Below, in pieces: positions 17,237-25,994 of a stretch of 64,000 nucleotides of DNA. The notes below the pieces were generated by a model. That model did not search any database and was not told where the DNA came from. It saw only the letters and a list, made by a program, of their open reading frames with translations. Source of the DNA: Nitrospira sp. (lineage in GTDB: Bacteria; Nitrospirota; Nitrospiria; Nitrospirales; Nitrospiraceae); contig JAFEBL010000005.1 in assembly GCA_018242665.1 (NCBI GenBank), positions 45,850-109,849 of the forward strand, given 5' to 3'. The translations under genes were made by a program, and so were the position numbers. The first letter of the stretch is position 1. Each line of letters starts with the position of its first letter.

Positions 17237-17937
17237 TGGTCGGTCGGACCGTACGTATTGCCCCGTCTATCCTGTCGGCTGACTTTGCCCGCCTGGCGGA
17301 TGAGGTCTCGCGGGTGGAAGAGGCCGGTGCCGACTGGCTGCATGTCGATGTGATGGACGGGCATTTCGTGCCGAATTTGACCATCGGCCCTCCGGTTGTG
17401 GAAGCGCTGCGAAAAGTCACCACGCTGCCATTGGACGTACATCTGATGATGACGAATCCGGATGCGTTCATCGCGGAATTTGCCGAGGCGGGCGCGGACT
17501 ATCTCACGGTCCATGTGGAAACCTGTCCTCACCTGCATCGGACGGTGCAATTGATCAAAGAGCGCGGGGTGAAGGCTGGTGTCACCCTGAATCCCGCCAC
17601 GCCAGCTGTGAGCCTATCGGAAATCGTTCGCGATGCCGACCTGATTCTGATCATGTCCGTGAATCCCGGATTCGGCGGCCAAAAGTTTATTCCCTCGTCC
17701 CTCCGTAAGATTGCCGAGGTGCGGGAATTGATCGACCGTACCCACAGTCCTGCGCTCTTGGAGGTCGATGGCGGTGTGAAGCCGGATAACGCCGATGCAG
17801 TCCTGGCTGCAGGCGCGGACGTGCTGGTGGCGGGGTCAGCCGTTTTTTCCGTTGACGACTATGCGGCCGCCATCACGGCGCTACGAGGGGGACGCGAACG
17901 TCCTGCCCGCACCACGAGGATTGTCGCTGCCCGATGA
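17233..17937 (+). CDS. rpe: Ribulose-phosphate 3-epimerase
   Basis: A 234-residue TIM-barrel enzyme interconverting ribulose-5-phosphate and xylulose-5-phosphate. Start ATG 17233 lies in the ATGA overlap with the rsmB stop; a second ATG follows directly. Family motifs are present: IAPSILSADFARL, HVDVMDGHFVPN, DVHLMMTNPD, SVNPGFGGQKF and EVDGGV. The metal-binding His and Asp residues are in these motifs. Confidence 0.96.
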   Translation: MMVGRTVRIAPSILSADFARLADEVSRVEEAGADWLHVDVMDGHFVPNLTIGPPVVEALRKVTTLPLDVHLMMTNPDAFIAEFAEAGADYLTVHVETCPHLHRTVQLIKERGVKAGVTLNPATPAVSLSEIVRDADLILIMSVNPGFGGQKFIPSSLRKIAEVRELIDRTHSPALLEVDGGVKPDNADAVLAAGADVLVAGSAVFSVDDYAAAITALRGGRERPARTTRIVAAR

Positions 17938-17967
17938 GCGAAGAGGCGCCTCACCGTACTCGTATTC

Positions 17968-19512
17968 ATGGATAATCTTCATCCTCTCGAAAGCAAGGTG
18001 CTGCTGGCCCTGGTTCCGCAGCAGAGCTCCCCTCCGACACTCGATCAACTTGCCACGTCCACCGGATTAGAGCCATCTCAGTTGAGCATGGCCGTGGAAT
18101 GGCTCTTGGCCAAATCCCTCATCGCCGTGCATGCTGAAACGGTGGCGCACATCGCCTCGCTGACACCGACCGGAGAGCTGTTTTTCGAGAAGGCGGCGCC
18201 GATCGAGCGTGTCCTCTCGGCGGCTCGAGAGGCCGGGCAGACAGGAAAGCGGCTGACGATTCAGGATATCCAGTCGCAGGAACAGCTTGAGCCGTCCGAT
18301 GTGAGCAAGGCCGTCGGGACCCTCAAGAAAGAAGGCGCGATTCTGATCGTGCAGGGCGGGTGCATTGAAAGTACCGGGCGCGCCAGTGCGACCGCCGAAG
18401 CCATGCGGGCCTTGCTGCAAGCCTTGCGGGACGGTCAACGGGATCTGGAGGCATTCGCCGAGCCCCTCCGATCGGTGCTGCAGCAGCATGCGGTCAAACG
18501 GGGGAACGCGCGCGAACCGTTCCGTGTCGATGAGCGGGTGACGCGGTCCTTTGCGCTGACGGAGGCAGGTCGGCAGGTCGCGGAGCAATTGTCGCGCGAC
18601 GGCGTGGCGGAGGAAGTCTCCCAGTTGACGCCCGAACTCCTTAAGGAAGGGGCTTGGCGGACGAAACGGTTTCGGAAATATACGATCAGTTTGCGAGCCC
18701 CGAGGATCGCGGCTGGGAAACGGCATCCCTATCGAGAGTTTCTGGATCAGGTCAAACTCAAGCTGGTCAGCATGGGCTTTCAAGAAATGCGTGGGACGCT
18801 CGTGGAAACCGAGTTCTGGAATATGGACGCGTTGTTCATGCCGCAGTTTCATCCTGCGCGCGATATCCACGATGTCTACTTTGTGAAGAACCCGACCCAT
18901 GCCAAGGCCATCGCCGAGCCGTACCTCACGAACGTCACACAGGTCCACGAACATGGAGCGGGAGCGGGATCGACCGGCTGGGGATATCACTTCGATGCGG
19001 AGCGAGCCAAGCGGTTGGTATTGCGGAGTCAAGGGACTGCGGTCTCAGCACGCCGGTTGGCGACGACGCCGTCCGTGCCGGGGAAATATTTTTCCATCGC
19101 CCGCTGCTTTCGCTACGATCAGGTGGATGCCACTCACGCCACGGATTTTTTTCAGGTGGAAGGGATCGTACTCGGGGCCGACATCAATTTTCGTACCCTC
19201 TTGGGTCTGTTGAATCTGTTCGCGCGGGAGGTGGCCCAAGCTAAGGAAGTGAAATTTCTTCCCGCCTATTTCCCGTTCACCGAACCATCGGTTGAAATGC
19301 ATGTGCGCCATCCGAAGTTGGGCTGGATGGAACTGGGCGGCGCGGGACTGTTCCGTCCTGAAGTCACCACGCCGCTCGGTGTGTCGGTCCCGGTGATTGC
19401 CTGGGGCCTCGGGCTGGATCGCATGGCGATGGTGGCATTGGGGATTCACGATATTCGCGATCTGTTCTCCGCGGACCTCGAATTTATTCGCACCATGAGG
19501 GGAAGTTTTTAG
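17968..19512 (+). CDS. pheS: Phenylalanyl-tRNA synthetase alpha subunit, archaeal type
   Basis: At 514 residues this is far longer than typical bacterial PheS (about 330-350). The N-terminal 200 residues consist of winged-helix-like domains (LESKVLLALVPQ; LTIQDIQSQEQLEPSDVSKAV), as in archaeal and eukaryotic cytosolic PheRS. The class II catalytic domain follows, with FSIARCFRYDQVDATH, FFQVEG and motif 3 GLGLDRMAM. It pairs with the pheT gene 12 bp downstream to charge tRNA-Phe. The type points to ancient transfer. Confidence 0.93.
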   Translation: MDNLHPLESKVLLALVPQQSSPPTLDQLATSTGLEPSQLSMAVEWLLAKSLIAVHAETVAHIASLTPTGELFFEKAAPIERVLSAAREAGQTGKRLTIQDIQSQEQLEPSDVSKAVGTLKKEGAILIVQGGCIESTGRASATAEAMRALLQALRDGQRDLEAFAEPLRSVLQQHAVKRGNAREPFRVDERVTRSFALTEAGRQVAEQLSRDGVAEEVSQLTPELLKEGAWRTKRFRKYTISLRAPRIAAGKRHPYREFLDQVKLKLVSMGFQEMRGTLVETEFWNMDALFMPQFHPARDIHDVYFVKNPTHAKAIAEPYLTNVTQVHEHGAGAGSTGWGYHFDAERAKRLVLRSQGTAVSARRLATTPSVPGKYFSIARCFRYDQVDATHATDFFQVEGIVLGADINFRTLLGLLNLFAREVAQAKEVKFLPAYFPFTEPSVEMHVRHPKLGWMELGGAGLFRPEVTTPLGVSVPVIAWGLGLDRMAMVALGIHDIRDLFSADLEFIRTMRGSF

Positions 19513-19524
19513 GACGACGACACG

Positions 19525-21243
19525 ATGCCCACCATCTCCTTGCAACGAGACGACCTCGAAGCCTTGATCGCCGGACCTGACGGCACGCCGGCGCGTATTC
19601 CGCTCGAACAGCTTGAACAATGGCTGATGTTAGTGAAGGGCGAGTTGAAGGGACACACCGCCGACACGGGCGAACTGCGGATTGAATTGCAAGACAGCAA
19701 CCGCCCTGATTTGTGGTGCTGCGAGGGAATTGCCCGGCAGATCAGGACGAAGCAGCAGGGCGTGGCGATTTCTTATCCCTTCTTCAAGAAACAGAAACGG
19801 GTGGCGGGAAAGCTGGTCGTGGCACCGGGCATGGATCAGATCCGTCCCTATGTGGCGGCCTGCACGGCGGTCGGCTATCGCGTGACGGATTCCGGGCTGA
19901 CGCAATTAATCCAGACGCAGGAAAAGCTGGCGGATATCTTTGGGCGCAAGCGCCGCACGGTATCCATCGGCCTTTATCGTCTGGCCCCGATCGTGTTTCC
20001 CGTGTCGTACGATCTGGTGACGCCCGACGAAGTGCGGTTTACGCCGCTGGGCATGGAAACGGTGATGACCCTGCGCGAGATTCTCATGGTCCATCCCAAA
20101 GGCGTGGAATATGGCGGCATCGTCAGTGGCCACGATCGATTGCCGATTCTGCGGGACGCCAAAGGGCAGGTCTTGTCGTTTCCTCCGATCATCAACAGCC
20201 GCGAAATCGGCGAGGTGCAGGTTGGCGATCATGAATTGTTCGTCGAAGTGACCGGAACCGATCTCCACATGGTCGCGCTCACCTTGAATATTTTTGCCGC
20301 CAATCTTGCTGATCGAGGCGCCGCCATCGCGCCGGTCGAAATTCAGTCGCCGGTAAAAACCGTCTTCGGCAAATGCTGGCACACACCGATCGATTTCGGC
20401 GCGCCGCGGACGATCCCGCTCAAGGCCATTGAAACCGCGCTGGGAGAGGCCTTGGGTAGCAAGGAAGTCACCACGGCGCTCAGGTCCTATGGCTACACGG
20501 TGAAATCAGCCGGCCCCAAAGTCGCCGTGCAGTTGCCGCCCTATCGAAACGACCTGCTGCACACCGTCGATGTGGTGGAGGATGTGGCGATCAGTCAGGG
20601 GTATGCGCGATTTGCTCCCGTCATGCCTTCGCAGTTCACGGTGGGCGGGCTATCGAGGTTGGAGCAGATGGCCGACCGGGTCCGGCATCTCATGGTGGGC
20701 ATGGAGTTTCAAGAGATTATTTCCAACATCATGGGCTCTCACCAGGATTTTTGCACGCGCATGCGATTGGATGGCACTGAGTGGGCCAAGGTGGTGGAAG
20801 TCGATAACGTGATGTCCCTCAGCTATTCCTGTCTACGCCAGTGGATTACGCCGTCGTTGTTGCAGGTGGAAACGAATTCGAGCCGGGCGTTTTATCCGCA
20901 CCGTATGTTCGAAGTCGGCGAAGTGGCGGTTCCGGACGTCAGTGCTGACCTCGGTTCTCGCACCGTGACGAAGTTAGGGGCCGTGATTGCGCATGCCGGC
21001 GCACACTTCTCAGAAATTCACTCCTGTTTGGATTTGCTGCTGTACTATCTGGATCGACCCTTCACTCTCGAAGCCGTGGCACACCCTTCGTTTCTCGACG
21101 GGCGAGCCGGCTCCATTGTGGTGGGCGGGCGGGTGATCGGATTGCTCGGGGAATTACACCCGGAAGTGTTGGAACAGTGGCAGATCGGCGTACCGGCCGT
21201 TGCGTTGGAGCTAGAGATCGACCGGCTGTTGGATGAAGGCTGA
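19525..21243 (+). CDS. pheT: Phenylalanyl-tRNA synthetase beta subunit, archaeal type
   Basis: A 572-residue beta subunit. Usual bacterial PheT is about 800 residues, with an N-terminal EMAP/OB domain and a C-terminal anticodon-binding FDX domain. This one starts with the archaeal-type B1 region (MPTISLQRDDLEALI) and ends at the catalytic-like domain (LLGELHPEVLEQW), lacking both extensions. B3/B4 editing motifs (VTGTDLHMVALTLNI region) and B5 follow. It is the partner of the archaeal-type PheS. Confidence 0.92.
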   Translation: MPTISLQRDDLEALIAGPDGTPARIPLEQLEQWLMLVKGELKGHTADTGELRIELQDSNRPDLWCCEGIARQIRTKQQGVAISYPFFKKQKRVAGKLVVAPGMDQIRPYVAACTAVGYRVTDSGLTQLIQTQEKLADIFGRKRRTVSIGLYRLAPIVFPVSYDLVTPDEVRFTPLGMETVMTLREILMVHPKGVEYGGIVSGHDRLPILRDAKGQVLSFPPIINSREIGEVQVGDHELFVEVTGTDLHMVALTLNIFAANLADRGAAIAPVEIQSPVKTVFGKCWHTPIDFGAPRTIPLKAIETALGEALGSKEVTTALRSYGYTVKSAGPKVAVQLPPYRNDLLHTVDVVEDVAISQGYARFAPVMPSQFTVGGLSRLEQMADRVRHLMVGMEFQEIISNIMGSHQDFCTRMRLDGTEWAKVVEVDNVMSLSYSCLRQWITPSLLQVETNSSRAFYPHRMFEVGEVAVPDVSADLGSRTVTKLGAVIAHAGAHFSEIHSCLDLLLYYLDRPFTLEAVAHPSFLDGRAGSIVVGGRVIGLLGELHPEVLEQWQIGVPAVALELEIDRLLDEG

Positions 21244-21273
21244 CGGGGAAGTCGCTCGATGAGGACCTCCCCG
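21244..21273. terminator. Hairpin between convergent pheT and rplT
   Basis: A ten-bp stem (CGGGGAAGTC at 21244-21253 with GACCTCCCCG at 21264-21273, one mismatch) and a ten-base loop, between two convergent genes. It has no strong U tract, so it is a moderate candidate for a bidirectional terminator. Confidence 0.45.
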
Positions 21274-21295
21274 CCACGCGATTGATGAATCGTGC

Positions 21296-21664
21296 CTAGC
21301 TTGCGGCTGTCGCGAGCTGCTGTTTGGCCACCCCGACGAGTTTCTCGAATCCCGCCATATCTCGGATCGCCATATCGGACAGCACTTTCCGATCCAATAA
21401 AATATTCGCCTTCTTCAGCGCGTTCATAAAGCGGCTGTACGCGATGCCATGCATGCGGGTCGCGGCGCTGATGCGCGCAATCCACAGTTGGCGAAAGTCG
21501 CGTTTCCGCTGCTTGCGCCCCGAGTAGGCGTAGGCCTGGCCTTTATCGACAGACTCCGTTGCACTTCGAAACAAGCGGCTCTTGGCGCCATACTGGCCTT
21601 TCGCCAGTTTCAGGCGCTTCTTTCGCCGCTGCCGAGTTTTCGGACCACCTTTTGTACGAGGCAT
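21296..21664 (-). CDS. rplT: 50S ribosomal protein L20
   Basis: A 122-residue basic protein starting MPRTKGG with the L20 core (KRLKLAKGQYGAKSRLFR; DFRQLWIARISAA). It binds 23S rRNA early in assembly. It is the last gene of the thrS-infC-rpmI-rplT unit. In E. coli L20 represses rpmI-rplT translation; I did not identify the RNA structure here. Confidence 0.98.
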   Translation of the reverse strand: MPRTKGGPKTRQRRKKRLKLAKGQYGAKSRLFRSATESVDKGQAYAYSGRKQRKRDFRQLWIARISAATRMHGIAYSRFMNALKKANILLDRKVLSDMAIRDMAGFEKLVGVAKQQLATAAS

Positions 21665-21707
21665 GGGGAACGACTCCTTTCAGATCCTGTTCACAGCACA
21701 ATCATCG

Positions 21708-21905
21708 TTACTGCGGAAGCAACTTGTTCAGTGCGGGCGTCGACGCAGAGGAGACTTCCGTAGTCCCCTTCAGATTCCGCTTACGATCACGCGGCTTGCC
21801 GGTCAGCAAATGCCGACCGCCGGCCTTGCGGCGAACCAGTTTGCCGGTCCCTGTGCGTCGAAAGCGCTTTTTCGCGCCGCTGTGGGTTTTCATCTTAATC
21901 TTCAT
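21708..21905 (-). CDS. rpmI: 50S ribosomal protein L35
   Basis: A 65-residue basic protein starting MKIKMKTHSGAKKRFR, the L35 signature, followed by the GKLVRRKAGGRHLLTGK segment. It lies between infC and rplT as in most bacteria. Confidence 0.97.
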   Translation of the reverse strand: MKIKMKTHSGAKKRFRRTGTGKLVRRKAGGRHLLTGKPRDRKRNLKGTTEVSSASTPALNKLLPQ

Positions 21906-21938
21906 ACTCTCATTCCTTCCTTGTGTGCCTCGCGCACA

Positions 21939-22445
21939 CTACTTGGGAGCCAGAATCATGATCAGACTCCGCCCTTCCATCTTCGGCGCGAACTCCACCG
22001 TTCCCGCCTCCGCACATTGCTGAATCACGCTGGCCATCATGGTGCGGCCCATTTCCTGATTGGCCATTTCGCGACCGCGATACGTGAGCGTCACCTTGGT
22101 CTTGTTGCCGTCGGTCAGGAATTCTTTGATCTGGCGGATCTTGATTTCGAGATCGTGCTTGTCCGTGCGGGGACGGAGCTTGATCTCCTTCACTTGCGTG
22201 GATTTTTGATGCCGCCGGCTCTGGTGATCTTTTTTACTGAGCTCGAACTTGTACTTCCCATAGTCCATGATGCGGCAAACCGGGGGCTGGGAAGTCGGGG
22301 CGACTTCGACAAGGTCGTATCCCCCTTCCTGTGCCCTGTTGTATGCCTCTACAGTCGGCAATATGCCCAATTGCTCGCCGTCAGGACCGATGACTCGAAC
22401 CTCCCGAATCCTGATTTCCCGGTTTACGCGTAATTTAGGGACGAT
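21939..22445 (-). CDS. infC: Translation initiation factor IF-3, likely AUC start
   Basis: The conserved IF-3 N-terminus (KLRVNREIRIREV) is encoded upstream of the first ordinary start codon (TTG 22370). The in-frame codons above it are TGA (the thrS stop), CCT, ATC, GTC, CCT, AAA, so no ATG, GTG or TTG is available. ATC at 22445-22443 lies 6 bases after GAGG and is the best start, giving 168 residues, normal for IF-3. E. coli infC starts with AUU and is self-repressed through that codon; the same control is inferred here. The C-terminal domain (RGREMANQEMG) is intact. Confidence 0.93.
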   Translation of the reverse strand: MVPKLRVNREIRIREVRVIGPDGEQLGILPTVEAYNRAQEGGYDLVEVAPTSQPPVCRIMDYGKYKFELSKKDHQSRRHQKSTQVKEIKLRPRTDKHDLEIKIRQIKEFLTDGNKTKVTLTYRGREMANQEMGRTMMASVIQQCAEAGTVEFAPKMEGRSLIMILAPK

Positions 22446-22448
22446 AGG

Positions 22449-24404
22449 TCACCTCGTTTGTGAGAAGGTTGCTGTGTCGCGCAATGTGTGATTCGTATCC
22501 GTGCGGAGGAGCTCAAGGAATTGTTCGATCGGCATGGTGCCGTGGTTGGTGCCGCTACGTCCGCGCACCGCTACCATGCCGCTTTGCACTTCCTTGTCGC
22601 CCACCACCAGCATGTAGGGAATTTTGAGCTTTTCCGCTTCTCGGATTTTGAATCCGATCTTCTCGTTTCGCAGATCCGCCTCGACTCTGAACCCGTGGCT
22701 CTTGAGGGTCGACACGATCTTGGCCGCGAACTCCTGCTGGTGGTCCGTAATCGTGAGCACCGCCGCCTGGACGGGAGCCAGCCATGTCGGGAAGGCTCCG
22801 GCAAAATGTTCGATCAGGATGCCGAAGAACCGTTCGATGGACCCCATCAGCGCCCGGTGAATCATGATCGGCTGATGGGGCTTGCCGTCTTCACCGGTAT
22901 AGGCGAGTTTGAACCGTTCGGGATTATTGAAATCGACCTGAACGGTGGAACATTGCCAGGAACGGCCGAGCACGTCTTTGATCTTGATGTCGATTTTCGG
23001 GCCATAGAACACGCCTTCGCCGGGATCTACTTGATAGGCTACGTTGCGGCTCTTCAGCGCCGCTTCCAAGGCATTTGTCGCGATGGTCCAGTTCTCATCT
23101 GATCCGACTGATTTCTCGGGCCGGGTCGAGAGGTAGATTTCAAATTCCGTAAATCCGAAGGTGCCGAGCACGAAAAAGGTGAAATCCAGCACGCGGCTGA
23201 CTTCGGCCTCGATCTGGTCGGGGCGGCAAAACAGGTGCGCGTCGTCCTGGGTGAAGCCGCGGACGCGAAGGAGGCCGTGCAGCACACCGGTTCGTTCGTA
23301 CCGGTACACGGTGCCCAATTCTCCGTAGCGGATCGGCAAATCGCGATAGCTCCGCAAGTGCGACTTGTAGATCATGATGTGGAAGGGGCAGTTCATCGGC
23401 TTGAGCTGATATTCGCTGCCCTCCAGCTTCATGCTGGCAAACATATTTTCGCGGTAGTAGTCGACGTGGCCGCTGGTTTTCCACAGGTCGAGCCGCGCAA
23501 CATGCGGTGAATAGACCAGATCGTATCCGTCCTTGATGTGCTGCTCCCGCCAAAAATTTTCGATGAGCAAACGAATCAGCGAGCCTTTGGGATGCCAGAG
23601 GACCAAGCCAGGACCGATCTCGTCTTGAATGGTGATCAGGTCGAGTTCCTTGCCGAGCTTTCGATGGTCGCGGCGTTTGATTTCTTCAAGTTTCGCGAGA
23701 TGCGCATCGAGTTCCTTTTTCGTGGGAAAAGAGGTCCCATAGATGCGCTGCAACATAGGGTTGCGTTCGTCCCCCCGCCAATAGGCTCCTCCGGTGGAGA
23801 GGAGTTTGAAGGCGCCGACATGGCTGGTGGTCGGGAGGTGCGGGCCTCGGCAGAGATCGACGAAATCACCCTGCCGATAGAGCGAGATCGGGGCACCGTC
23901 ATCGAAGCTGTTGATCAGCTCGACCTTGTATTGTTCGCCGCGATCCTGAAAGAACTTGATGGCGTCCGGCTTCGACAATTCGCTACGACTGACGGCCAAG
24001 CCTCGCTTGGTGATCTCCACGGCACGGGCTTCAATCTTTTCCAAATCTTCAGGCGTGAAGGGCCGGTCGAACGCGAAGTCGTAATAAAAACTGTCCTCGA
24101 GTGCCGGGCCGATCGTCAGTTGCGCCGTTGGAAACACTTCCTTGACGGCCTGTGCCATGATGTGGGTGCTGCTATGGCGATAGACTTCTCGTCCCTCCGG
24201 CGACTCGAACGTCAGGGGTTCAACGGTGGCGTCTTGCTCTAACGGAAAAAACAAATCGACCGGCGTGCCATTAACCTTGGCCGCCAGGATTTTCTGGTCG
24301 AGGCGTTTTCCCTCCGGTGCGAGCGCCTCGCGGACAGGACATCCTGCTGGTACGTGTTTTCGAGTTCCGTCAGGAAGGGTAATCTGAATGAACTGTGAGG
24401 CCAC
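22449..24404 (-). CDS. thrS: Threonyl-tRNA synthetase
   Basis: A 651-residue class II synthetase. The GTG start at 24404 is chosen because homology begins at SQFIQITLPDG; the frame is open to another GTG at 24470. Domains in order are TGS, the editing domain (YRHSSTHIMAQAV; GPHLPTTSHVG), the catalytic core with zinc ligands in MNCPFH and the His positions downstream, and the anticodon-binding domain. The stop TGA lies three bases before the proposed infC start in the same frame. Confidence 0.96.
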   Translation of the reverse strand: MASQFIQITLPDGTRKHVPAGCPVREALAPEGKRLDQKILAAKVNGTPVDLFFPLEQDATVEPLTFESPEGREVYRHSSTHIMAQAVKEVFPTAQLTIGPALEDSFYYDFAFDRPFTPEDLEKIEARAVEITKRGLAVSRSELSKPDAIKFFQDRGEQYKVELINSFDDGAPISLYRQGDFVDLCRGPHLPTTSHVGAFKLLSTGGAYWRGDERNPMLQRIYGTSFPTKKELDAHLAKLEEIKRRDHRKLGKELDLITIQDEIGPGLVLWHPKGSLIRLLIENFWREQHIKDGYDLVYSPHVARLDLWKTSGHVDYYRENMFASMKLEGSEYQLKPMNCPFHIMIYKSHLRSYRDLPIRYGELGTVYRYERTGVLHGLLRVRGFTQDDAHLFCRPDQIEAEVSRVLDFTFFVLGTFGFTEFEIYLSTRPEKSVGSDENWTIATNALEAALKSRNVAYQVDPGEGVFYGPKIDIKIKDVLGRSWQCSTVQVDFNNPERFKLAYTGEDGKPHQPIMIHRALMGSIERFFGILIEHFAGAFPTWLAPVQAAVLTITDHQQEFAAKIVSTLKSHGFRVEADLRNEKIGFKIREAEKLKIPYMLVVGDKEVQSGMVAVRGRSGTNHGTMPIEQFLELLRTDTNHTLRDTATFSQTR

Positions 24405-24494
24405 TCCGGTCAATCCCGCCAAAAAAATACAACATCGTGCCGACCGCCCTGCTCCCGGCAGTCGGATCACGCGTGCAAGGCACCAACAATAAAA

Positions 24495-24569
24495 TGGTAG
24501 GCGCGGACGGTCTTGAACCGTCGACCTCTACCGTGTCAAGGTAGCGCTCTCCCCCTGAGCTACGCGCCT
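24495..24569 (-). tRNA. tRNA-Val (GAC)
   Basis: A 75-base gene with encoded CCA. Acceptor AGGCGCG/CGCGCCT, anticodon loop TTGACAC and T arm GACGGTTCAAGACCGTC all pair well. It lies between thrS and the HU gene on the minus strand. Confidence 0.96.
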
Positions 24570-24580
24570 ATCGAACGGCG

Positions 24581-24610
24581 ATGCTAATACAGCCTTGCCA
24601 AAGGTGTCAA
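24581..24610 (-). promoter_or_regulatory. Promoter of tRNA-Val
   Basis: On the minus strand TTGACA (24610-24605), 18-bp spacer and TAGCAT (24586-24581). The start would lie a few bases before the tRNA 5' end at 24569. An alternative -10, TATTAG, has only 15-bp spacing. Confidence 0.5.
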
Positions 24611-24703
24611 GGAAACGCATGGGCAAAACAGGCTTTTCTCCGCGAAGTCCACACGGAGTTGCCGCCGTTTCTCGCGCGTCTTCCCGTCCATGCCGGCGGC
24701 TGA

Positions 24704-24976
24704 CTACTTGACCGCTGCTTTAAGCTCCTTGCCTGCCGAGAACTTTGGAATGCGGGCGGCGGGGATTTTGAGCGCTTCGCCTGTCCGAGGGTTGCGGCCC
24801 ATCCTGGCCTTTCGCTTCGAGATAGTAAAGGTCCCGAAATTCACCAGCGTGACGCGTTTGCCCTTCTTGAGCGACGTCGTGACGGCGCCCGTAAAGGCTT
24901 CAAGCGCCACCGTGGCGGCGACTTTGGTGATTCCCGCGCTGCTGGCCATCTTGGCAATCAACTCTTCTTTGGTCAT
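24704..24976 (-). CDS. hup: HU-family DNA-binding protein
   Basis: A 90-residue nucleoid protein with the full HU pattern: MTKEELIAKMA start, the dimer helices, and the DNA-binding arm FGTFTISKRKARMGRNP. The C-terminus AGKELKAAVK is typical. It probably acts as a homodimer that bends DNA. A second member of the family is encoded at 49243-49521. Confidence 0.95.
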   Translation of the reverse strand: MTKEELIAKMASSAGITKVAATVALEAFTGAVTTSLKKGKRVTLVNFGTFTISKRKARMGRNPRTGEALKIPAARIPKFSAGKELKAAVK

Positions 24977-25076
24977 GGCATGCCTCCGTGCGTGGTTGGC
25001 GACCTGTGTGGATATGAGAAACGGGCTGACGGGTTTGGATTCCGCGTGAGGTGCTGAGAGCTGCGCCGGTACGAAC

Positions 25077-25661
25077 CTAACTTGCTCTGGCGCGTTTAAC
25101 CGGAATATCCAGATCGAGAATTTTCTTTCTCAGGGTGTTGCGGTTCAGCCCGAGTAATTCTGCCGCTTGGATCTGGTTGCCCTTGGTTTCCCGTAATGTC
25201 AGGAGTATCAGCGGTCGCTCAACTGCGGCGATCAGTATCGGATGGAGATTTTTCCCCGAGCCGTTTCGCATGCCTTTGACGAAATCTCCGACTTTGTGTT
25301 CCAGGTAGGTGTCCAAGCACAAGGTTTGGCCCTTTCCATTGGACACAGGAGCCTCCGCCTTTGGGGTCTTGGCGGCTTGCAGGAACGACGCGGTGTGCTT
25401 CAGCACGGTTCGAGATCCGACAATCAGCAGCGTATGTGTCAGATCGATGCCCGCCAGGAGCTTGGTCACGTCCGGCGCAGTGGTCGTCTTGGATTCGACG
25501 ATCACGGCGTCATACCCCCGCTTCGCGAAGTCTTTCGGCAGCGTCAACCCATCTCGGCCGAGCGTGATTGACGGCTCGCCGAACAGGTCTTTGTAGTGTG
25601 CCTGGACCTCGCTGTCCGCACTAAAAAGCAGAATATTGAATGTTGATGAACGCAGCGTCAT
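25077..25661 (-). CDS. Fis-type HTH protein with degenerate receiver
   Basis: A 194-residue protein with start ATG 25661 at the beginning of a CheY-like fold (FNILLFSADSEVQ). The receiver has lost its phosphorylation residues: the usual second acidic residue is present but the acceptor Asp position reads VES (AVIVES). The C-terminus has a Fis-type HTH (GNQIQAAELLGLNRNTLRKK), as at the end of NtrC-type regulators, but no AAA domain lies between. It is probably a phosphorylation-independent DNA-binding protein. Targets are unknown. Confidence 0.8.
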   Translation of the reverse strand: MTLRSSTFNILLFSADSEVQAHYKDLFGEPSITLGRDGLTLPKDFAKRGYDAVIVESKTTTAPDVTKLLAGIDLTHTLLIVGSRTVLKHTASFLQAAKTPKAEAPVSNGKGQTLCLDTYLEHKVGDFVKGMRNGSGKNLHPILIAAVERPLILLTLRETKGNQIQAAELLGLNRNTLRKKILDLDIPVKRARAS

Positions 25662-25933
25662 GAAAGGTACCGAGGAAGAAGAGGGCGGGATTATTGCGCA
25701 GGCCCCAGATGATGTCAATCACGAAAAATGCGTCGAAATCACACAGTGGACGGATGGTATGTTGCCCCGATCAAGCCCGGCGAATCCGCACCCTCCCTGT
25801 CCCAGGAAAGAGGCGCTGCCATCGCGCGGACAGCATCCATCGGAAGCCCAACGCCATTGCCGGACAGGCAGCGTGGATGAGGGGTATCGAACAATAGACT
25901 TTGTCGAGAGAGTTTGATGCCGCACAGCTCGGC

Positions 25934-25963
25934 TTGACATGACCAACAGGGGGCGAGTATAGA
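25934..25963 (+). promoter_or_regulatory. Promoter of the Rrf2 regulator gene
   Basis: TTGACA (25934-25939), 18-bp spacer, TATAGA (25958-25963), ending about 30 bp before the ATG at 25995. It may also drive the sulfate-assimilation genes downstream. Confidence 0.6.
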
Positions 25964-25994
25964 TATGCATGAATCCCCATCGGAATAGTCGCAA

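Noticed and set aside
24405..24470. GTG at 24470 as the thrS start
   Set aside because: Adds 22 residues that do not look conserved and no better ribosome site.
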